64,000 bases of DNA from Streptomyces sp. ISL-36 (GCF_018614205.1 NZ_JAGGOS010000068.1:100433-164432), one strand, 5' to 3'; shown: positions 32,883-42,871, counted from the first letter of the stretch. Notes: a model not told the origin generated them from the sequence alone. Translations and numbers: made by a program.

Positions 32883-35800
32883 CAGCCCGAAGGGGTCGCA
32901 CCACTGGAGCGGGTCGGCGACGTACGCCACGGGGTTGGGGGCCGCCGCCAGGCCCAGCGGATCCGGGCTCAGGTAGCGGGCGGTCTCGGGGTCGTAGGTG
33001 CGGAAGTAGTTGTGGTGCAGGCCCGATTCGGCGTCGAAGTACTGGCCGGGGAAGCGCAGCGGGGTGTACGCCGTGGCGTCCCGGTTCCAGGCCGTGGAGC
33101 CCCACAGCGTGGACCGGCTGCGCCAGGCCAGTTCCCCGCGTTCGTCGACGAGTTCGGTGGGCGCGCCCACCAGGTCGGTGACGATGGCGTAGAACCGTTC
33201 GTCCACCACTTCCTGGTCGGCCGTCAGGATCCGTTCCGTCTGCGCGAGCGGATGCAGGCCACGGTGGTCCCAGGTCATGGCGATCCCGTGGGGCCCCTCC
33301 GCCGACGTACTCGTCTGCTCGCACAGCACGGTGCCGTCCCAGGTGAAGACGGTGCGCTCGGCCACCTCCAGGCCGTCGGGCGTCATCCGCTCCTTGGCCG
33401 TGCGCCGCCCCAGCGGGTCGTACGTGTACCGCCAACGCGTCCCGTCCGGGGTGGTGACGGCCGTGATGCGGTCCTCGGCGTCCCACTCGTAGCGCCAGGT
33501 GTCGGGCTTGCGCGAGAGCCGGGCCTTCTGGCGGAGCACGACCCTTCCGAGCTCGTCGTACTCGTGGCGGACCCTGCCCGCGCCGATCAGCCGGGTTCCC
33601 TCGTAGGTGCGCGGGCCGGTGGCGTCCTGGCCTCCGGGATGGGAGCCGGGCCACGACGCGGAGCTCTGGTTGCCCGCCGCGTCGTACGCGTACCGCTCCG
33701 TCCAGTTCTCCGCGTGTACGGCCGTCACCCGGCCCCGCGGGTCGAGGTCGAAGCTGCGCGGGCCGGCCAGCAGGTCGTCGACGCCGGTCAGGCGTCCGTC
33801 GGACCGGTAGGTGTACCCGCGGCGCTGTACCACCGCCTGGCCGGTGCCGGTCAGCTGCTGCTCCACGAGCCGGCCGGCCTCGTCCCACGTGTGGGCGAGG
33901 GTCAGGGTGTCGCCGTAGGCACGGCTGAGCTCCTGGCCCGCCGCGTCGTGCGTGAAGCCGATCCGGCGGCCGGCGGTGGTCAGGGCGTTGTGCCGGCCGG
34001 CGGCGTCGTACGACCAGGCGGCGGTGGCGCCCGTCGGGGTCGTTCGTCCGGTGCGGCGGCCCGCGGCGTCGTAGGTGTGGGTGAGCGTCCGGCCGTCGAC
34101 CGTCTCCTGAAGCAGGCGGCCCGCCCGGTCACGCAGCCGGGTCAGCACACTGTCTCCGCGCACCGCGACCGCGATCCGGTCGAAGACGTCGTACTCGTAC
34201 GTCGTCACCGTGCCGCCCGCGTCCTTGCGGACGGCATGGCCCAGGGCATCGCGCTCGTACGTGATCCGCTGCCCGAGGGCGTCGGTGCGGCTGACGAGCC
34301 GGCCCGCCGGGTCGTAGGCGTAGTCGAGCGTCCGGCCGTCAAAGTCGGTCTCCCGGACGAGCCGGCCCGCCGGGTCGTAGGCGTACTCCCAGGTCATGCC
34401 CTGCGGGTTGCGGACCTCCGTCAGTCGCAGCTCGGCGTCGTACGTGTACTCATGGCGGGTGCCGTCGGCGTCGGTCCGGGCGGCGAGCAGGTCGAAGTGG
34501 GTGTACTCGAAGCGGACCGTCGCGCCCTCAGGGTCCGTGCGGGTCAGGCAGTTGCCCTCACCGTCATACGTCCACGAGCGCCGCCCGCCCTCCGGGGTGC
34601 TCCGGTGCAGCGGCTTGCCCTCGACCGTCCACGCCATGCGCGTGACCGCGCCCAGCGGGTCGGTGACCGTCGTGGCCCGCCCGAAGCCGTCCCGCTCGTA
34701 CGTCGTGGTGCCGCCGAGCCGGTCGGTGACCACGAGCGGCAGTCCGGCCTGGTCGGTGCGGACCTGCGTCACCTCGCCCAGAGGGTCGGTGACGGTGGTG
34801 AGACGGCCCCGCTCGTCGTGGCCGAATCGGGTGACCGTCCCGTCGGGGCGGCTGACCGAGGTGCGGTTTCCGCGCTCGTCGTAGGTCTGGTGGACGACCG
34901 AGCCGTCCACCGAGACGATTTTCACGGGCAGGCCGAGGTCGTTGTACTCGGCCCGCGCCTCGCGGCCGTCGGGCCGGACGTAGGAGACCAGACGCCCCAT
35001 GTCGTCGTAGGTCGTGCGGGTGGTGTGGCCCAGAGGGTCGGTACACGCGATCTGCCGGCCCCGGCTGTCGTACTCGTATCGGGTGACCGCGCCGAGGGGG
35101 TCGGTCTCGGCGACGACTCGGTACCGGTCGTCGATCAGGTAGCTGCGCGTGTGCCCGGCGGCCGTGGTCGTCCGCGTCACCCGGTGGCCGGTCCGCGGGT
35201 CCGCCTCTTCGTAGCGGAAGGTGAGAGCGATGTGGCCCGCCTCGCCGGCCTCGGCGACGCACCGGTCGAGGCCGTCGTAGGCGTACTCGTAGCGGCGGCC
35301 GTTCGTGTCCGTCCAGGAGGTGATGCGGGCGCGGTCGTCGTAGGTGAACCGCAGCGGCAGCCCCGAGGAGTTGGTGACCTCGACCAGGTTCCCGTCGGTG
35401 TAGCCGTACGCCATGATGCGCGGGCCCCCGGACAGGTGCAGGGCGGTGATCCGCCCGTCGGCGGTCTCGAAACGGAGGTGGTAGCCGCCGGAGTGGGCGA
35501 TGCCCAACGGCGTGCCGTGCTCGTCGTACTCGAAGGTGACGAGGTTGCCGTTGCGGTCCTCCAGCTGGGCGATCGGCGCTGTACCGTCCTCGTCGCCGTC
35601 CGCCGGCGGGGTGAAGCGCAGGATGTGCCCGCCGGCGGGGTCGGTCAGCGTCCAGTCGCCGTCCGGGGTGCGCTCCAGCGGGCGCCGCGGGGCCGATGCG
35701 GACACCGGCAGCACCGGGATGCCGGGCGCCGGATGCGGATAGGCGACGAGGAGACCGTCCTCGGAGACCAGGACGACGCCCTCGGCGTCGATCTCCAGGT

Positions 35801-37151
35801 GCTGGTCGATCGTGGAGGCCCAGGTCGGACCGAACCAGCGGCCGGCCGTGTAGCCGGACTCCGCGCGGCGCTCGAACGCGAACGGGAGGGTGCCGGGCAG
35901 GACGACGTCGGTCTGTGGCAGGTACATCCGGCCGGTGGCCAGGTCGACGGGGTCCGTGCCCTCACTGGACTTGTCCCCGTCGGGCCGCTCACCGTGGTGC
36001 GGGCCCTTCCCGTCCACTTCGCTGCGGCCCGGTCCCTTGCCGTCGTCGAGATGCCGGGCGGCCGAACCGGCCTTCTTCGCCGCGCCCAGGCCCTTGGAGC
36101 CGATGAGTTCGGGGAGGAGCTTGCCGACGCCCTCGGAGGGGTCCTTCATGAACTCGTCGAGCATCTGCTTGCCCGCGCCCATGGGGTCGTTGGCCATGGT
36201 GACCAGGCCCGCCGCCGTCGAGTTGAGGTTCATCACGTACTCGGCCGGATGGGTCAGGTTGTACGGGTCCGTCGGGTTGAGCGCCCGGGCGAAGTTCACC
36301 AGGCCCGCCGTGCCCTTGAGGACACCGCCCGTCAGGTGCGTCTTGGCGAGCTCGAGGTAGTCCAGGCCGTCCTCGAGCTGCTCGGCGTACGAGGGCTTGG
36401 GCGGGGCCGCGTCACGGGCCGCGCGGACCGCCGCACGGGTGGCCTCGGCGACGTCGTTGCGCTGCTTGCGGGCCGTGTCCAGCTTGTCCTGTGCGGCGGC
36501 TGCCATCGGCTTACCCGGGTCGGTGAAGTTCTCGGACGGGCGCGGCGGAAGGACGTCCTTCTTCGCCGTCACCGCGTCGTTGTAGGCGTCGACCTGCTTG
36601 TTGTACGCGTCGCGGGCGTCGTTGGAGGCCTTCTTCGCCCGGTTGTAGTCCTCCAGGGCCTCCTTCGCCTGCGTCTGCGCCCACTCCACGGTGTCCGCGA
36701 ACCGGTTCATCGCGTCGGCGGCCTTGCCGAACGCCTCGGCCGCCTTGAACCAGAGCGGCGGCTCCTTCGCGATGGCGTCCCGGAAGGCGTCCGCCCCCTC
36801 GCCCTTCAGGCCGTCGCTCTGCAGGGCTTTGATGCCGTTGCCGACCAGGGTGAAGGAGAGCTCGAAATCGCTCAGGTGCGAGACCTGCGCACGGATCTTC
36901 GAAACGCTGCCGTAGACGAGCTTCTTCGGGTCCTCGGTCTGGCCGAGTTCCAGCTCGGCGACGTCCGCGCCGAGCTGGTTGGCGGCCGAGCGGCTCTTGT
37001 CGCGGATCCAGTCGCCCGCGTCGTCGAGGCCGACCTTCTCCGCCGCGCCGGCGACCTTGTCACCGGTCCACTCGATCGCGTCGCCGACGTCCTCGACCCG
37101 GTCCTCGGCCCAGTCCTCGACCGAATCCGGTACGAAGTCCCGCCACCCCAT
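32526..37151 (-). CDS. Rhs/YD-repeat polymorphic toxin with DUF6531 and C-terminal toxin tip
   Basis: 1541 residues; the ATG at 37151 overlaps the upstream stop codon (ATGA). Residues 1-330 are helical, with a WXG-like trafficking region and alkaline coiled stretches. DUF6531 follows (TDPVDLATGRMYLPQTDVVLPG, about 400-480). Then come roughly 35 YD repeats forming the Rhs cocoon, each like GRLVSRTDALGQRITYERD. The Rhs core ends with YFDAESGLHHNYFRTYDPET, ARYLSPDPLGL and the self-cleavage-type DPFGL. The last 118 residues (32526-32882) are the variable toxin tip. No Sec signal is present, so export probably relies on a type VII or similar contractile system. Upstream WXG-like and SseB-like genes and the downstream immunity candidate complete the cassette. 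Confidence 0.92.
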   Translation of the reverse strand: MGWRDFVPDSVEDWAEDRVEDVGDAIEWTGDKVAGAAEKVGLDDAGDWIRDKSRSAANQLGADVAELELGQTEDPKKLVYGSVSKIRAQVSHLSDFELSFTLVGNGIKALQSDGLKGEGADAFRDAIAKEPPLWFKAAEAFGKAADAMNRFADTVEWAQTQAKEALEDYNRAKKASNDARDAYNKQVDAYNDAVTAKKDVLPPRPSENFTDPGKPMAAAAQDKLDTARKQRNDVAEATRAAVRAARDAAPPKPSYAEQLEDGLDYLELAKTHLTGGVLKGTAGLVNFARALNPTDPYNLTHPAEYVMNLNSTAAGLVTMANDPMGAGKQMLDEFMKDPSEGVGKLLPELIGSKGLGAAKKAGSAARHLDDGKGPGRSEVDGKGPHHGERPDGDKSSEGTDPVDLATGRMYLPQTDVVLPGTLPFAFERRAESGYTAGRWFGPTWASTIDQHLEIDAEGVVLVSEDGLLVAYPHPAPGIPVLPVSASAPRRPLERTPDGDWTLTDPAGGHILRFTPPADGDEDGTAPIAQLEDRNGNLVTFEYDEHGTPLGIAHSGGYHLRFETADGRITALHLSGGPRIMAYGYTDGNLVEVTNSSGLPLRFTYDDRARITSWTDTNGRRYEYAYDGLDRCVAEAGEAGHIALTFRYEEADPRTGHRVTRTTTAAGHTRSYLIDDRYRVVAETDPLGAVTRYEYDSRGRQIACTDPLGHTTRTTYDDMGRLVSYVRPDGREARAEYNDLGLPVKIVSVDGSVVHQTYDERGNRTSVSRPDGTVTRFGHDERGRLTTVTDPLGEVTQVRTDQAGLPLVVTDRLGGTTTYERDGFGRATTVTDPLGAVTRMAWTVEGKPLHRSTPEGGRRSWTYDGEGNCLTRTDPEGATVRFEYTHFDLLAARTDADGTRHEYTYDAELRLTEVRNPQGMTWEYAYDPAGRLVRETDFDGRTLDYAYDPAGRLVSRTDALGQRITYERDALGHAVRKDAGGTVTTYEYDVFDRIAVAVRGDSVLTRLRDRAGRLLQETVDGRTLTHTYDAAGRRTGRTTPTGATAAWSYDAAGRHNALTTAGRRIGFTHDAAGQELSRAYGDTLTLAHTWDEAGRLVEQQLTGTGQAVVQRRGYTYRSDGRLTGVDDLLAGPRSFDLDPRGRVTAVHAENWTERYAYDAAGNQSSASWPGSHPGGQDATGPRTYEGTRLIGAGRVRHEYDELGRVVLRQKARLSRKPDTWRYEWDAEDRITAVTTPDGTRWRYTYDPLGRRTAKERMTPDGLEVAERTVFTWDGTVLCEQTSTSAEGPHGIAMTWDHRGLHPLAQTERILTADQEVVDERFYAIVTDLVGAPTELVDERGELAWRSRSTLWGSTAWNRDATAYTPLRFPGQYFDAESGLHHNYFRTYDPETARYLSPDPLGLAAAPNPVAYVADPLQWCDPFGLAPYSDSTRAAQGVDHQLNEAESGKSNHYLEGIGGDEVKLEKYLRGHLQSPANYVDAESGARIIIDRSLDPSRPVAIIRQDHMIHAYHIDPEDLSNYITPRDGKDAAKWRTPKADEVNE

Positions 37152-37714
37152 CAGCTACCGCCCCCGTCGCCCTTGGCCTGCTCCACCAAGTCCTTCAGCG
37201 AGCCGATCTTGCCGGTGGAGGTCACCGTGTCCTTGGTGTCCGACCACGTCTGCTCGATGCCCTGCCGGCTCTTCTCGAACGACTCCAGGCTGTAGTCCGG
37301 CTTGTAGACATCGGCCCGGAAGATGTCGCCCCAGTCCTTGTTCTCGATCTCGTCCTCACTGGCGTGCGGATTGCCGTATGCGGCGTTGGCCACCACCTTG
37401 AAGGATCCCTCGATGTACTGCTCCTCCTCCCACATCGTTCCGGCAGCGATGCCGAGCGAGCGGGCGAGGGTGCTGGCGTTCTGGACGAGGCTGCGCACGC
37501 CCCACTCCCAGCGTTCGCAGAAGTCCTCGAAATCGGTGGCCAGACCCATGTGTCCGGCTTCCATGCCTGTCATCGACAGATCACTGAAACCCGCGCCCTG
37601 CGAGGCCCCCGCCGCATCGCTGGACTCGCGCAGCTCCGCGATCGCGCCCCGCAGGCCCTTCTGGATGCCCGCGACGGCAGCCGGCGAGATCTCCAGGTCC
37701 GAGTTGCCCGCCAT
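37151..37714 (-). CDS. WXG100-like secreted-effector partner
   Basis: 187 residues from ATG 37714, which overlaps the stop codon of the upstream SseB-like gene (ATGA). The N-terminal half is a helical hairpin with GLATDFEDFCERWEWGVRSL, where WEWG stands in for the WXG turn, and begins with LEISPAAVAGIQKGL. The C-terminal half (EDEIENKDWGDIF, SLESFEKSRQGIEQTWSDTK) is also helical. Proteins of this type precede Rhs toxins in Streptomyces and are thought to help export or folding. Its length is almost twice that of a standard 100-residue WXG protein. Confidence 0.78.
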   Translation of the reverse strand: MAGNSDLEISPAAVAGIQKGLRGAIAELRESSDAAGASQGAGFSDLSMTGMEAGHMGLATDFEDFCERWEWGVRSLVQNASTLARSLGIAAGTMWEEEQYIEGSFKVVANAAYGNPHASEDEIENKDWGDIFRADVYKPDYSLESFEKSRQGIEQTWSDTKDTVTSTGKIGSLKDLVEQAKGDGGGS

Positions 37715-38115
37715 CAGACAGCCGCCTCGTGATCGACGTCCACCGCGTACGCGTCCGCGACGATCCCCGCGACCGGCGGGAACAGCATCGAACCGTCCTC
37801 GTCCGCGACGTTGACGGCCACACCCGCCGGTTCCTCGGCCATCGGGACCACCGCATCGACCAGCCTGGCGCCCAGAATGGACAGGTACTCCCACTCCTGC
37901 CCAGCGGCGCCGCGCGCCTGCGCGAACCGGGCCAGCGCCTCCTCGTCCGTGAACGCGTACAGCCAGCGGATCCCGCCCGACACGGCGGACATCAGACCGC
38001 CGTCGGCACCCTCCGCGAGCGGGGCGAGCAGCACGGCCCGGCGGAACTCGCCCACCAGACGCGCCGGGTCCCCCCGTCCATCCCGATATGCGGCGATCTC
38101 GGCTGCCAGTTCCAT
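37714..38115 (-). CDS. SseB-like domain protein of the toxin cassette
   Basis: 133 residues from ATG 38115, preceded by GGGGGAC; a start at 38190 would add 25 residues without a good ribosome site. The fold pattern matches SseB N-terminal proteins: LVGEFRRAVLLAPLAEGADGG, GGIRWLYAFTDEEALARFAQA, DAVVPMAEEPAGVAVNVADEDGSMLFPP. In actinobacteria such genes commonly head WXG/Rhs toxin operons; their exact role is not known. It is the first gene of a four-gene coupled cassette. Confidence 0.75.
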   Translation of the reverse strand: MELAAEIAAYRDGRGDPARLVGEFRRAVLLAPLAEGADGGLMSAVSGGIRWLYAFTDEEALARFAQARGAAGQEWEYLSILGARLVDAVVPMAEEPAGVAVNVADEDGSMLFPPVAGIVADAYAVDVDHEAAV

Positions 38116-38329
38116 GGCGTCCCCCAGCTTGGTCGGCGTCCCAGAAAAGAAACGCTGTTGAGGCCCCGGACGGTTCCTTTCGGCCCTCATTCCTGTGACA
38201 TCTGCGCTACGAGCGACGCAAGCGCTGCGTCCGGCTGATCGTCACGACAACCTGAACACTGCTTGTTCCGGGGCGAATCCCGTGCGAGCATCCCGCACCG
38301 CGGCTCCGGCCGCCACGGTACCCGCCGGG

Positions 38330-38950
38330 GGACGTGCTGTGCGCGGACGGGTGGCGGGTGGAGCGCACTCCCTTCACGGGGGTGCGGCCGGCGGACATCC
38401 TCGACGCCGTCGGCGTGCGCTCGCCGGCGCGGCGGTCCGCTTCACCTGCTTCGACGGCGCCTACAGCGAGAGCCTCACCCTGGAGCAGGCGCGCCGTTCC
38501 GACGTCCTGCTGGCGCTGAGCATGCAGGACAAGCCCCTCACCCACGAGCACGGCGGACCGGTCCGCCTCTATGTGGCCCCGATGTACTGGCACGGCCAGG
38601 CCGACGAGTACATCCCCACCCAGGGCACCGTGGAGTACCGCAAGCAGGTCGAGCGGACGATGGGCGGCGCCAAGAAGGTCGACGACTTCTACCGCCTCTT
38701 CCTCGCCCCGGGCACGCCGCACTGCGGCCTCAACAACGGCAGCGGCGCCACCGTCGACGACCTCGGTGCCCTGCGGACCTGGGTCGAACACGGCAAGGCC
38801 CCCCGGACCCTGCCCGCCACCCTGCGCAACGCCTCCGGCGAACAGATCACCCGCGACCTGTGCGGCTACCCGCAGGTGTCCCGCTACGACGGCCACGGCG
38901 ACCGGACCGCCGCCTCCAGCTTCCGCTGCGTGTCCCCGGCCCGCCCCTGA
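38330..38950 (+). pseudogene. Chimeric pseudogene: molybdopterin oxidoreductase fragment joined to tannase/feruloyl esterase C-terminus
   Basis: From 38330 one frame reads LCADGWRVERTPFTGVRPADILDAVGV; near 38430 it shifts to the next frame, which reads VRFTCFDGAYSESLTLEQARR and EHGGPVRLYVAPMYW. These match the catalytic domain of YedY/sulfite-oxidase-type proteins. At the Trp codon near 38598 the reading continues directly as HGQADEYIPTQGTVEYRKQV, DFYRLFLAPGTPHCGL and RDLCGYPQVSRYDGHGD, which is the C-terminal third of a tannase/feruloyl esterase. Neither part has its N-terminus. The join is therefore a deletion scar that fused two unrelated genes, with an extra frameshift. Confidence 0.75.
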
Positions 38951-38974
38951 CCGAACCCCCGGCAGCCCGCTGCC

Positions 38975-39013
38975 CCGTACCGGCCCGCGCCTTCTCGGTG
39001 CGGGCCGGTACGG
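38975..39013. terminator. 14-bp hairpin between the pseudogene and the glycosidase gene
   Basis: CCGTACCGGCCCGC (38975-38988) pairs perfectly with 39000-39013 around an 11-base loop. It serves the minus-strand glycosidase and possibly the old plus-strand gene. Confidence 0.8.
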
Positions 39014-39023
39014 ATGAGGGACA

Positions 39024-39053
39024 CGGCGCCCTGCTACCCGGCGCCCTGCTACC
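39024..39053. repeat. 15-bp tandem duplication
   Basis: CGGCGCCCTGCTACC is repeated twice without spacer (39024-39038, 39039-39053), followed by a third partial copy. It is non-coding. Confidence 0.8.
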
Positions 39054-39094
39054 CGGCCCCCGTGCGCGTCACGGTGCCGCGGGCGGTGATGACC

Positions 39095-42000
39095 TCATCG
39101 CGCCTCCCGCGCGTACGGCGCGACCGTGATGCGGTCGATCAGGGGTGCGTAGCGGGAGCGGAGCAGTACGCCGGGGAAGGTGTCCGACGCGTAGCTGGTG
39201 CCGTCGAAGTTCGGCAACTCCTCGGAGCCGAACGCGATCGTGTTCTGCCCCTTCTTCAGGTGCACCGGGACGGTCAGCTCCCAGAAGTTGTTGCGGTGGA
39301 AGCTGTGCGGGAAGCCGACGCGCCGTATCTCGCCGCCGTTGACGGTGATGTCGGCGTGGCGGGCGAGCGGGTCCGGGTTGTAGTGGGTGGCCTCGGACTG
39401 TTCGGGGTTGGAGTAGCGGACGCGCAGCGCGTACAGGCCGGCCCGGTCGGCGTCGACGGTGAACGTCGCGGTGTTGCCGTTGCCCGGTTCACCGCCGATA
39501 CCGGTGATGGCCGTGGCGTCGGTGGCCAGGGAGAGCGGGGTGAGCGCGGCCGAGCCGGCGAGCCTGGCGTCCTGCGCCTCGTACGTACGCACGGGGAGGG
39601 CGCCCTCGGTGGGGGTGACCGTGAGCCGGTCCACGAGGGTGGCGGACGAACCTCCGGTCACCGTCACCTTGTTGACGCCTCCCGAGAGGGAGACCGCCAC
39701 ACTGTTCCTGCCCGGGGACACGTGCAGGACATCGTGCCCGTTGACGGCGAGCCGGGCGTTCGCGCCGCCGAGGGTGTCGACCTTGAGGGTGGCCTCGCGG
39801 TCGGCGGGTGAGGAGACCCAGAACGTGGCGGCCTGGCCCTTCGTGAGCCGGACCGCGCCCGAGCCGGTGGCGGGGGCGCCGGCCTGCTTCGGCAGCGCGT
39901 ACGTGGGCTGCGCCCCGCCGTCCAGCCAGGCCAGCTCGCCCTCGTACACCTGGGTGGCGGCCGAAGCCTCGGGAAGGGAGAGGACGAGGCGGTCGACGAT
40001 GGCGTCGCCCCGGGTGGCGCGCTTGCCGTCGGCGCTCTTCGCGGCGAGCGTCAGGGTGTGCTTGCCCTTGGTGAGGTGGACCTTGGTGTCGGCGTGGTCC
40101 CACACCACCCACTTGTAGCCGAGCGGCAGGTGCACCTCCTGCTCGCCGTCGGCCTTGCCGTCGACGCGCAGGAAGACGTTGGTGGGGCCCTGTTCCCTCA
40201 CCTTGTCGAAGGTGTTGAGGGAGTTGGCGAAGACACTCAGGTCATACGTGCCGTCCTCGGGAACGTCCACGGTGAAGTCGAGCGTGAGGTCCGAGCCGGT
40301 GCGCAGGCCGCCCACGTCGTAGCCGCCGGAGGTGTAGAACTTCGACACGTCCCGGGGCGAGCCCTCCGGGCCGTTCTTCGAGTAACCGGACCCGGTGTGG
40401 GCGGCGTTCTCCGCCTCGTACGACGCCTTCCAGCGCGAGGACGGTGACTGTGTGCCCGTCGCCTCTCCGGCCGGGCTGAGGACGATCTCGTACGCCGAGG
40501 ACTCCTTCAGCCTCGGCAGTCCGCCGTCGCCGAAGTCGACGACGACCGTGCCGTCGTCACCGACCCGCACGTCCTGCTCCGCGAGCAGCTGCGGCCCGGG
40601 GGAGTCTCCCAGCTGGCCACTCCACTCGATCTCGCGGACCCAGGCGTGCACCCGGTCGCCGAAGAGCTCCTTCGGGACGTCGCCGAAGGTGATGTGGCCC
40701 TTGCCGGTGGACCCGCCGAAGAGCAGCCGGGCCTGCTTCTTCTTCTCGTCGAGCGTGGCGATGCCCTGCATGGTGTAGTTCTCGCCGGGGAACGGCGGGG
40801 CCACCTTCACCGTGTGCCCGCTCATCGAGGCGTACGAGTTGAGCAGCCACCACTGGCCGTTGCCGCGGTTGGACTGCACCGCGGAGTCGGAGAGGTTGCC
40901 GTCGATGTTCCAGTACGCGATGTCGGCGTCGACCTTGGACTCCTCGATCGCGGACACCCACTGGATCATCTGGCCGGGGACCGAGGTGTGGTAGTTGAAG
41001 GCGTACTCGTTGATGTTGATGGGGAGTTGGGTGCCCGCGCGGTCGGTGCCCTTGAAGAGGTCCTTCTCCCACGCCCGGTACGTGGCGACGCTCTCGCGTA
41101 CCGCCTCCGGGTGGCTCAGCTCATGCCAGGTGATGACGTCCGGGAGGGTGCCGGCGGCCAGGGTGTGCGTGAGGAAGCCCTTCACCTGGTCGAAGAGGAT
41201 GCTGGTGTTGGGGCCCGCGATGCGGGCGTCCGGCATCCTGCTCCTGATGAGGCGTTGGAAGTCGTCCCACGCGGCGAAGTAGTCGTCCGGGTCGTTGAGC
41301 CAGCTGACCCTGTTGTAGCTCCACTCGCCGGTGCCGAACATGTTGCCCTCGGGCTCGTTGAACGGCACGAAGACGACGTTGTCCTGGTACTCCTTCGGCA
41401 GCCGCAGGACCTGGTCGACCTGCTTGACGATCTTCTCCCGGTAGAGCCTGAGCTTCTCCTCGGGGGTGTCACCCGGCCACTGGTACGGGAAGCCGCGGTG
41501 GATGTCGGTCATGTAGATGTACACGTCACCGTCGGTGGAATCGGCCAGCGGCACGACCACCTCCAGCGCGTCGGCACCGGGGTGCTGCGGGCCGTCCTGC
41601 GCTTTCGTGGAGACCGTGCGCAGGCCCATGCCTTCCATGAGGTTGTTGGTGGGGACGTCCGGTCCGTACACGCCGTAGAGGGTGCCGGAGGCGCCGCCGT
41701 GGAACGCGCCGGTGTCCGAGCCGAGATCGACGGTGAGCTGCCCCTCGCGGACGACGGTGACGGTCGCCTTCACCGCACGCCCGGCTGCCGTGCCCGCCAC
41801 GGTGAACGTCCCGGGCCGGGCGTACCTGTCGGCCGGCACGGCGTCCCAGGCGACCGGTGTGTCGCGGTCGTAGCCGTCGGAGAACGAGGAGCGGACGGCG
41901 GCGGGCAGGGAGGGAGCGGTCCCGGTCGTCGTACGGACCTCGAAGGACGTCTGCGAGAGCTCCTTGACGACCGGCAGGGTCCCTACCGTGCCGGCCACCT

Positions 42001-42757
42001 GCTCGGGGCTGAGCGCCGCGTGCCACACGGTGAAGTCGTCGATGGCGCCCTTGAACAGGGGGTCCGGGTAGAAGGACTTGCCGATGTAGCCGGCGGCCGT
42101 GGCCGAACTGTCCAGCAGCTCCTTGGCCTTGATGCCGGTCGCGGCTGAGGAGACCGCCACGCCGTCGAGATAGGTGGTGACCCGGCCGGCGGTGGTGTCG
42201 AGGGTGACGGTGACCGTCCGCCACTGGTCCGCGGGAAGCATCGCGTACCCGCGGGTCTGCGCCTCCGCGCCTCCTCCGCCGGTGGTCACCGAGGTCTGCA
42301 GCACGCCGCCGCCGTTGGACGGGGTGGCGAAGAGGTACTTCGTGTTGTTGCTGCCCAGATCGAAGATCCGCTGCCAGGACGACGTGTCGCCGCCCCACTT
42401 GACGCGTGCGGACACGGTCAGGTCGCTCGCGTTGCCCACCACTTCGCGTGGCAGGCGGATGTGCGCACCCTGGGAGGTGGGTGCCCCGCCCGGCAGGGCG
42501 AGCGCCCTGCCTCCGTCGGTGCCGGTGACGGCCCGGGCGGTGGATCCGTTGAGCAGGCTCGCGGTCAGACCGTTGCCCGAGCTGTCGGTGATCTTGCCGG
42601 AGGCGAGGTCGTCCTGGTCGAAGGTGTAGTGGGCGGCGGGCCGGGGTGCGTCGGCCGCCTGCGCCGGCGCGGCGGGTGCGGCCAGCAGTCCCGCGCCGAG
42701 AGTCAGGGCCACGGCGGCCGAGCCTCGGCGCCGGGCGGATCCGTCAGCGGATGGCAT
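39095..42757 (-). CDS. Secreted multidomain clan GH-A glycosidase (GH39-like) with LamG and carbohydrate-binding modules
   Basis: 1220 residues. ATG 42757 is preferred to the in-frame TTG 42772 because GAGGAC lies 8 bases ahead. A Sec signal peptide ends near residue 34. A LamG/concanavalin-like domain follows (45-260), then an Ig-like Big_4 domain (270-355). The (beta/alpha)8 catalytic domain spans about 360-720: acid/base Glu468 in FNEPEGNMFG and probable nucleophile Glu584 in ININEYAFNY. After a beta-sandwich come at least two CBM6/CBM35-like modules (YEAENAAHTGSGYSKNGPEG near 760, and YEAQDARLAG near 1055). The closest resemblance is to GH39-like enzymes; the substrate is unknown. It is divergent from a LacI-controlled importer and flanked by two GAACCGGTTC operators. 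Confidence 0.85.
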   Translation of the reverse strand: MPSADGSARRRGSAAVALTLGAGLLAAPAAPAQAADAPRPAAHYTFDQDDLASGKITDSSGNGLTASLLNGSTARAVTGTDGGRALALPGGAPTSQGAHIRLPREVVGNASDLTVSARVKWGGDTSSWQRIFDLGSNNTKYLFATPSNGGGVLQTSVTTGGGGAEAQTRGYAMLPADQWRTVTVTLDTTAGRVTTYLDGVAVSSAATGIKAKELLDSSATAAGYIGKSFYPDPLFKGAIDDFTVWHAALSPEQVAGTVGTLPVVKELSQTSFEVRTTTGTAPSLPAAVRSSFSDGYDRDTPVAWDAVPADRYARPGTFTVAGTAAGRAVKATVTVVREGQLTVDLGSDTGAFHGGASGTLYGVYGPDVPTNNLMEGMGLRTVSTKAQDGPQHPGADALEVVVPLADSTDGDVYIYMTDIHRGFPYQWPGDTPEEKLRLYREKIVKQVDQVLRLPKEYQDNVVFVPFNEPEGNMFGTGEWSYNRVSWLNDPDDYFAAWDDFQRLIRSRMPDARIAGPNTSILFDQVKGFLTHTLAAGTLPDVITWHELSHPEAVRESVATYRAWEKDLFKGTDRAGTQLPININEYAFNYHTSVPGQMIQWVSAIEESKVDADIAYWNIDGNLSDSAVQSNRGNGQWWLLNSYASMSGHTVKVAPPFPGENYTMQGIATLDEKKKQARLLFGGSTGKGHITFGDVPKELFGDRVHAWVREIEWSGQLGDSPGPQLLAEQDVRVGDDGTVVVDFGDGGLPRLKESSAYEIVLSPAGEATGTQSPSSRWKASYEAENAAHTGSGYSKNGPEGSPRDVSKFYTSGGYDVGGLRTGSDLTLDFTVDVPEDGTYDLSVFANSLNTFDKVREQGPTNVFLRVDGKADGEQEVHLPLGYKWVVWDHADTKVHLTKGKHTLTLAAKSADGKRATRGDAIVDRLVLSLPEASAATQVYEGELAWLDGGAQPTYALPKQAGAPATGSGAVRLTKGQAATFWVSSPADREATLKVDTLGGANARLAVNGHDVLHVSPGRNSVAVSLSGGVNKVTVTGGSSATLVDRLTVTPTEGALPVRTYEAQDARLAGSAALTPLSLATDATAITGIGGEPGNGNTATFTVDADRAGLYALRVRYSNPEQSEATHYNPDPLARHADITVNGGEIRRVGFPHSFHRNNFWELTVPVHLKKGQNTIAFGSEELPNFDGTSYASDTFPGVLLRSRYAPLIDRITVAPYAREAR

Positions 42758-42871
42758 GGATCGCGTCCTCAATCCTGAGTCAGGGGTTCCGGTCGGCCCT
42801 CCTCGGCCGGCCGCTCGTCCATGTGCCGTTCCGCGCGGAGAGTCGGCGGAGAGTCCGGGGAGGTGTACGTC

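Noticed and set aside
32739..37295. Very long open frame (1518 codons) on the plus strand opposite the Rhs gene
   Set aside because: It is an antisense shadow created by GC-rich codons; it has a low-complexity Gly/Arg/Val composition and no family motif, while the minus strand shows a perfect Rhs protein.
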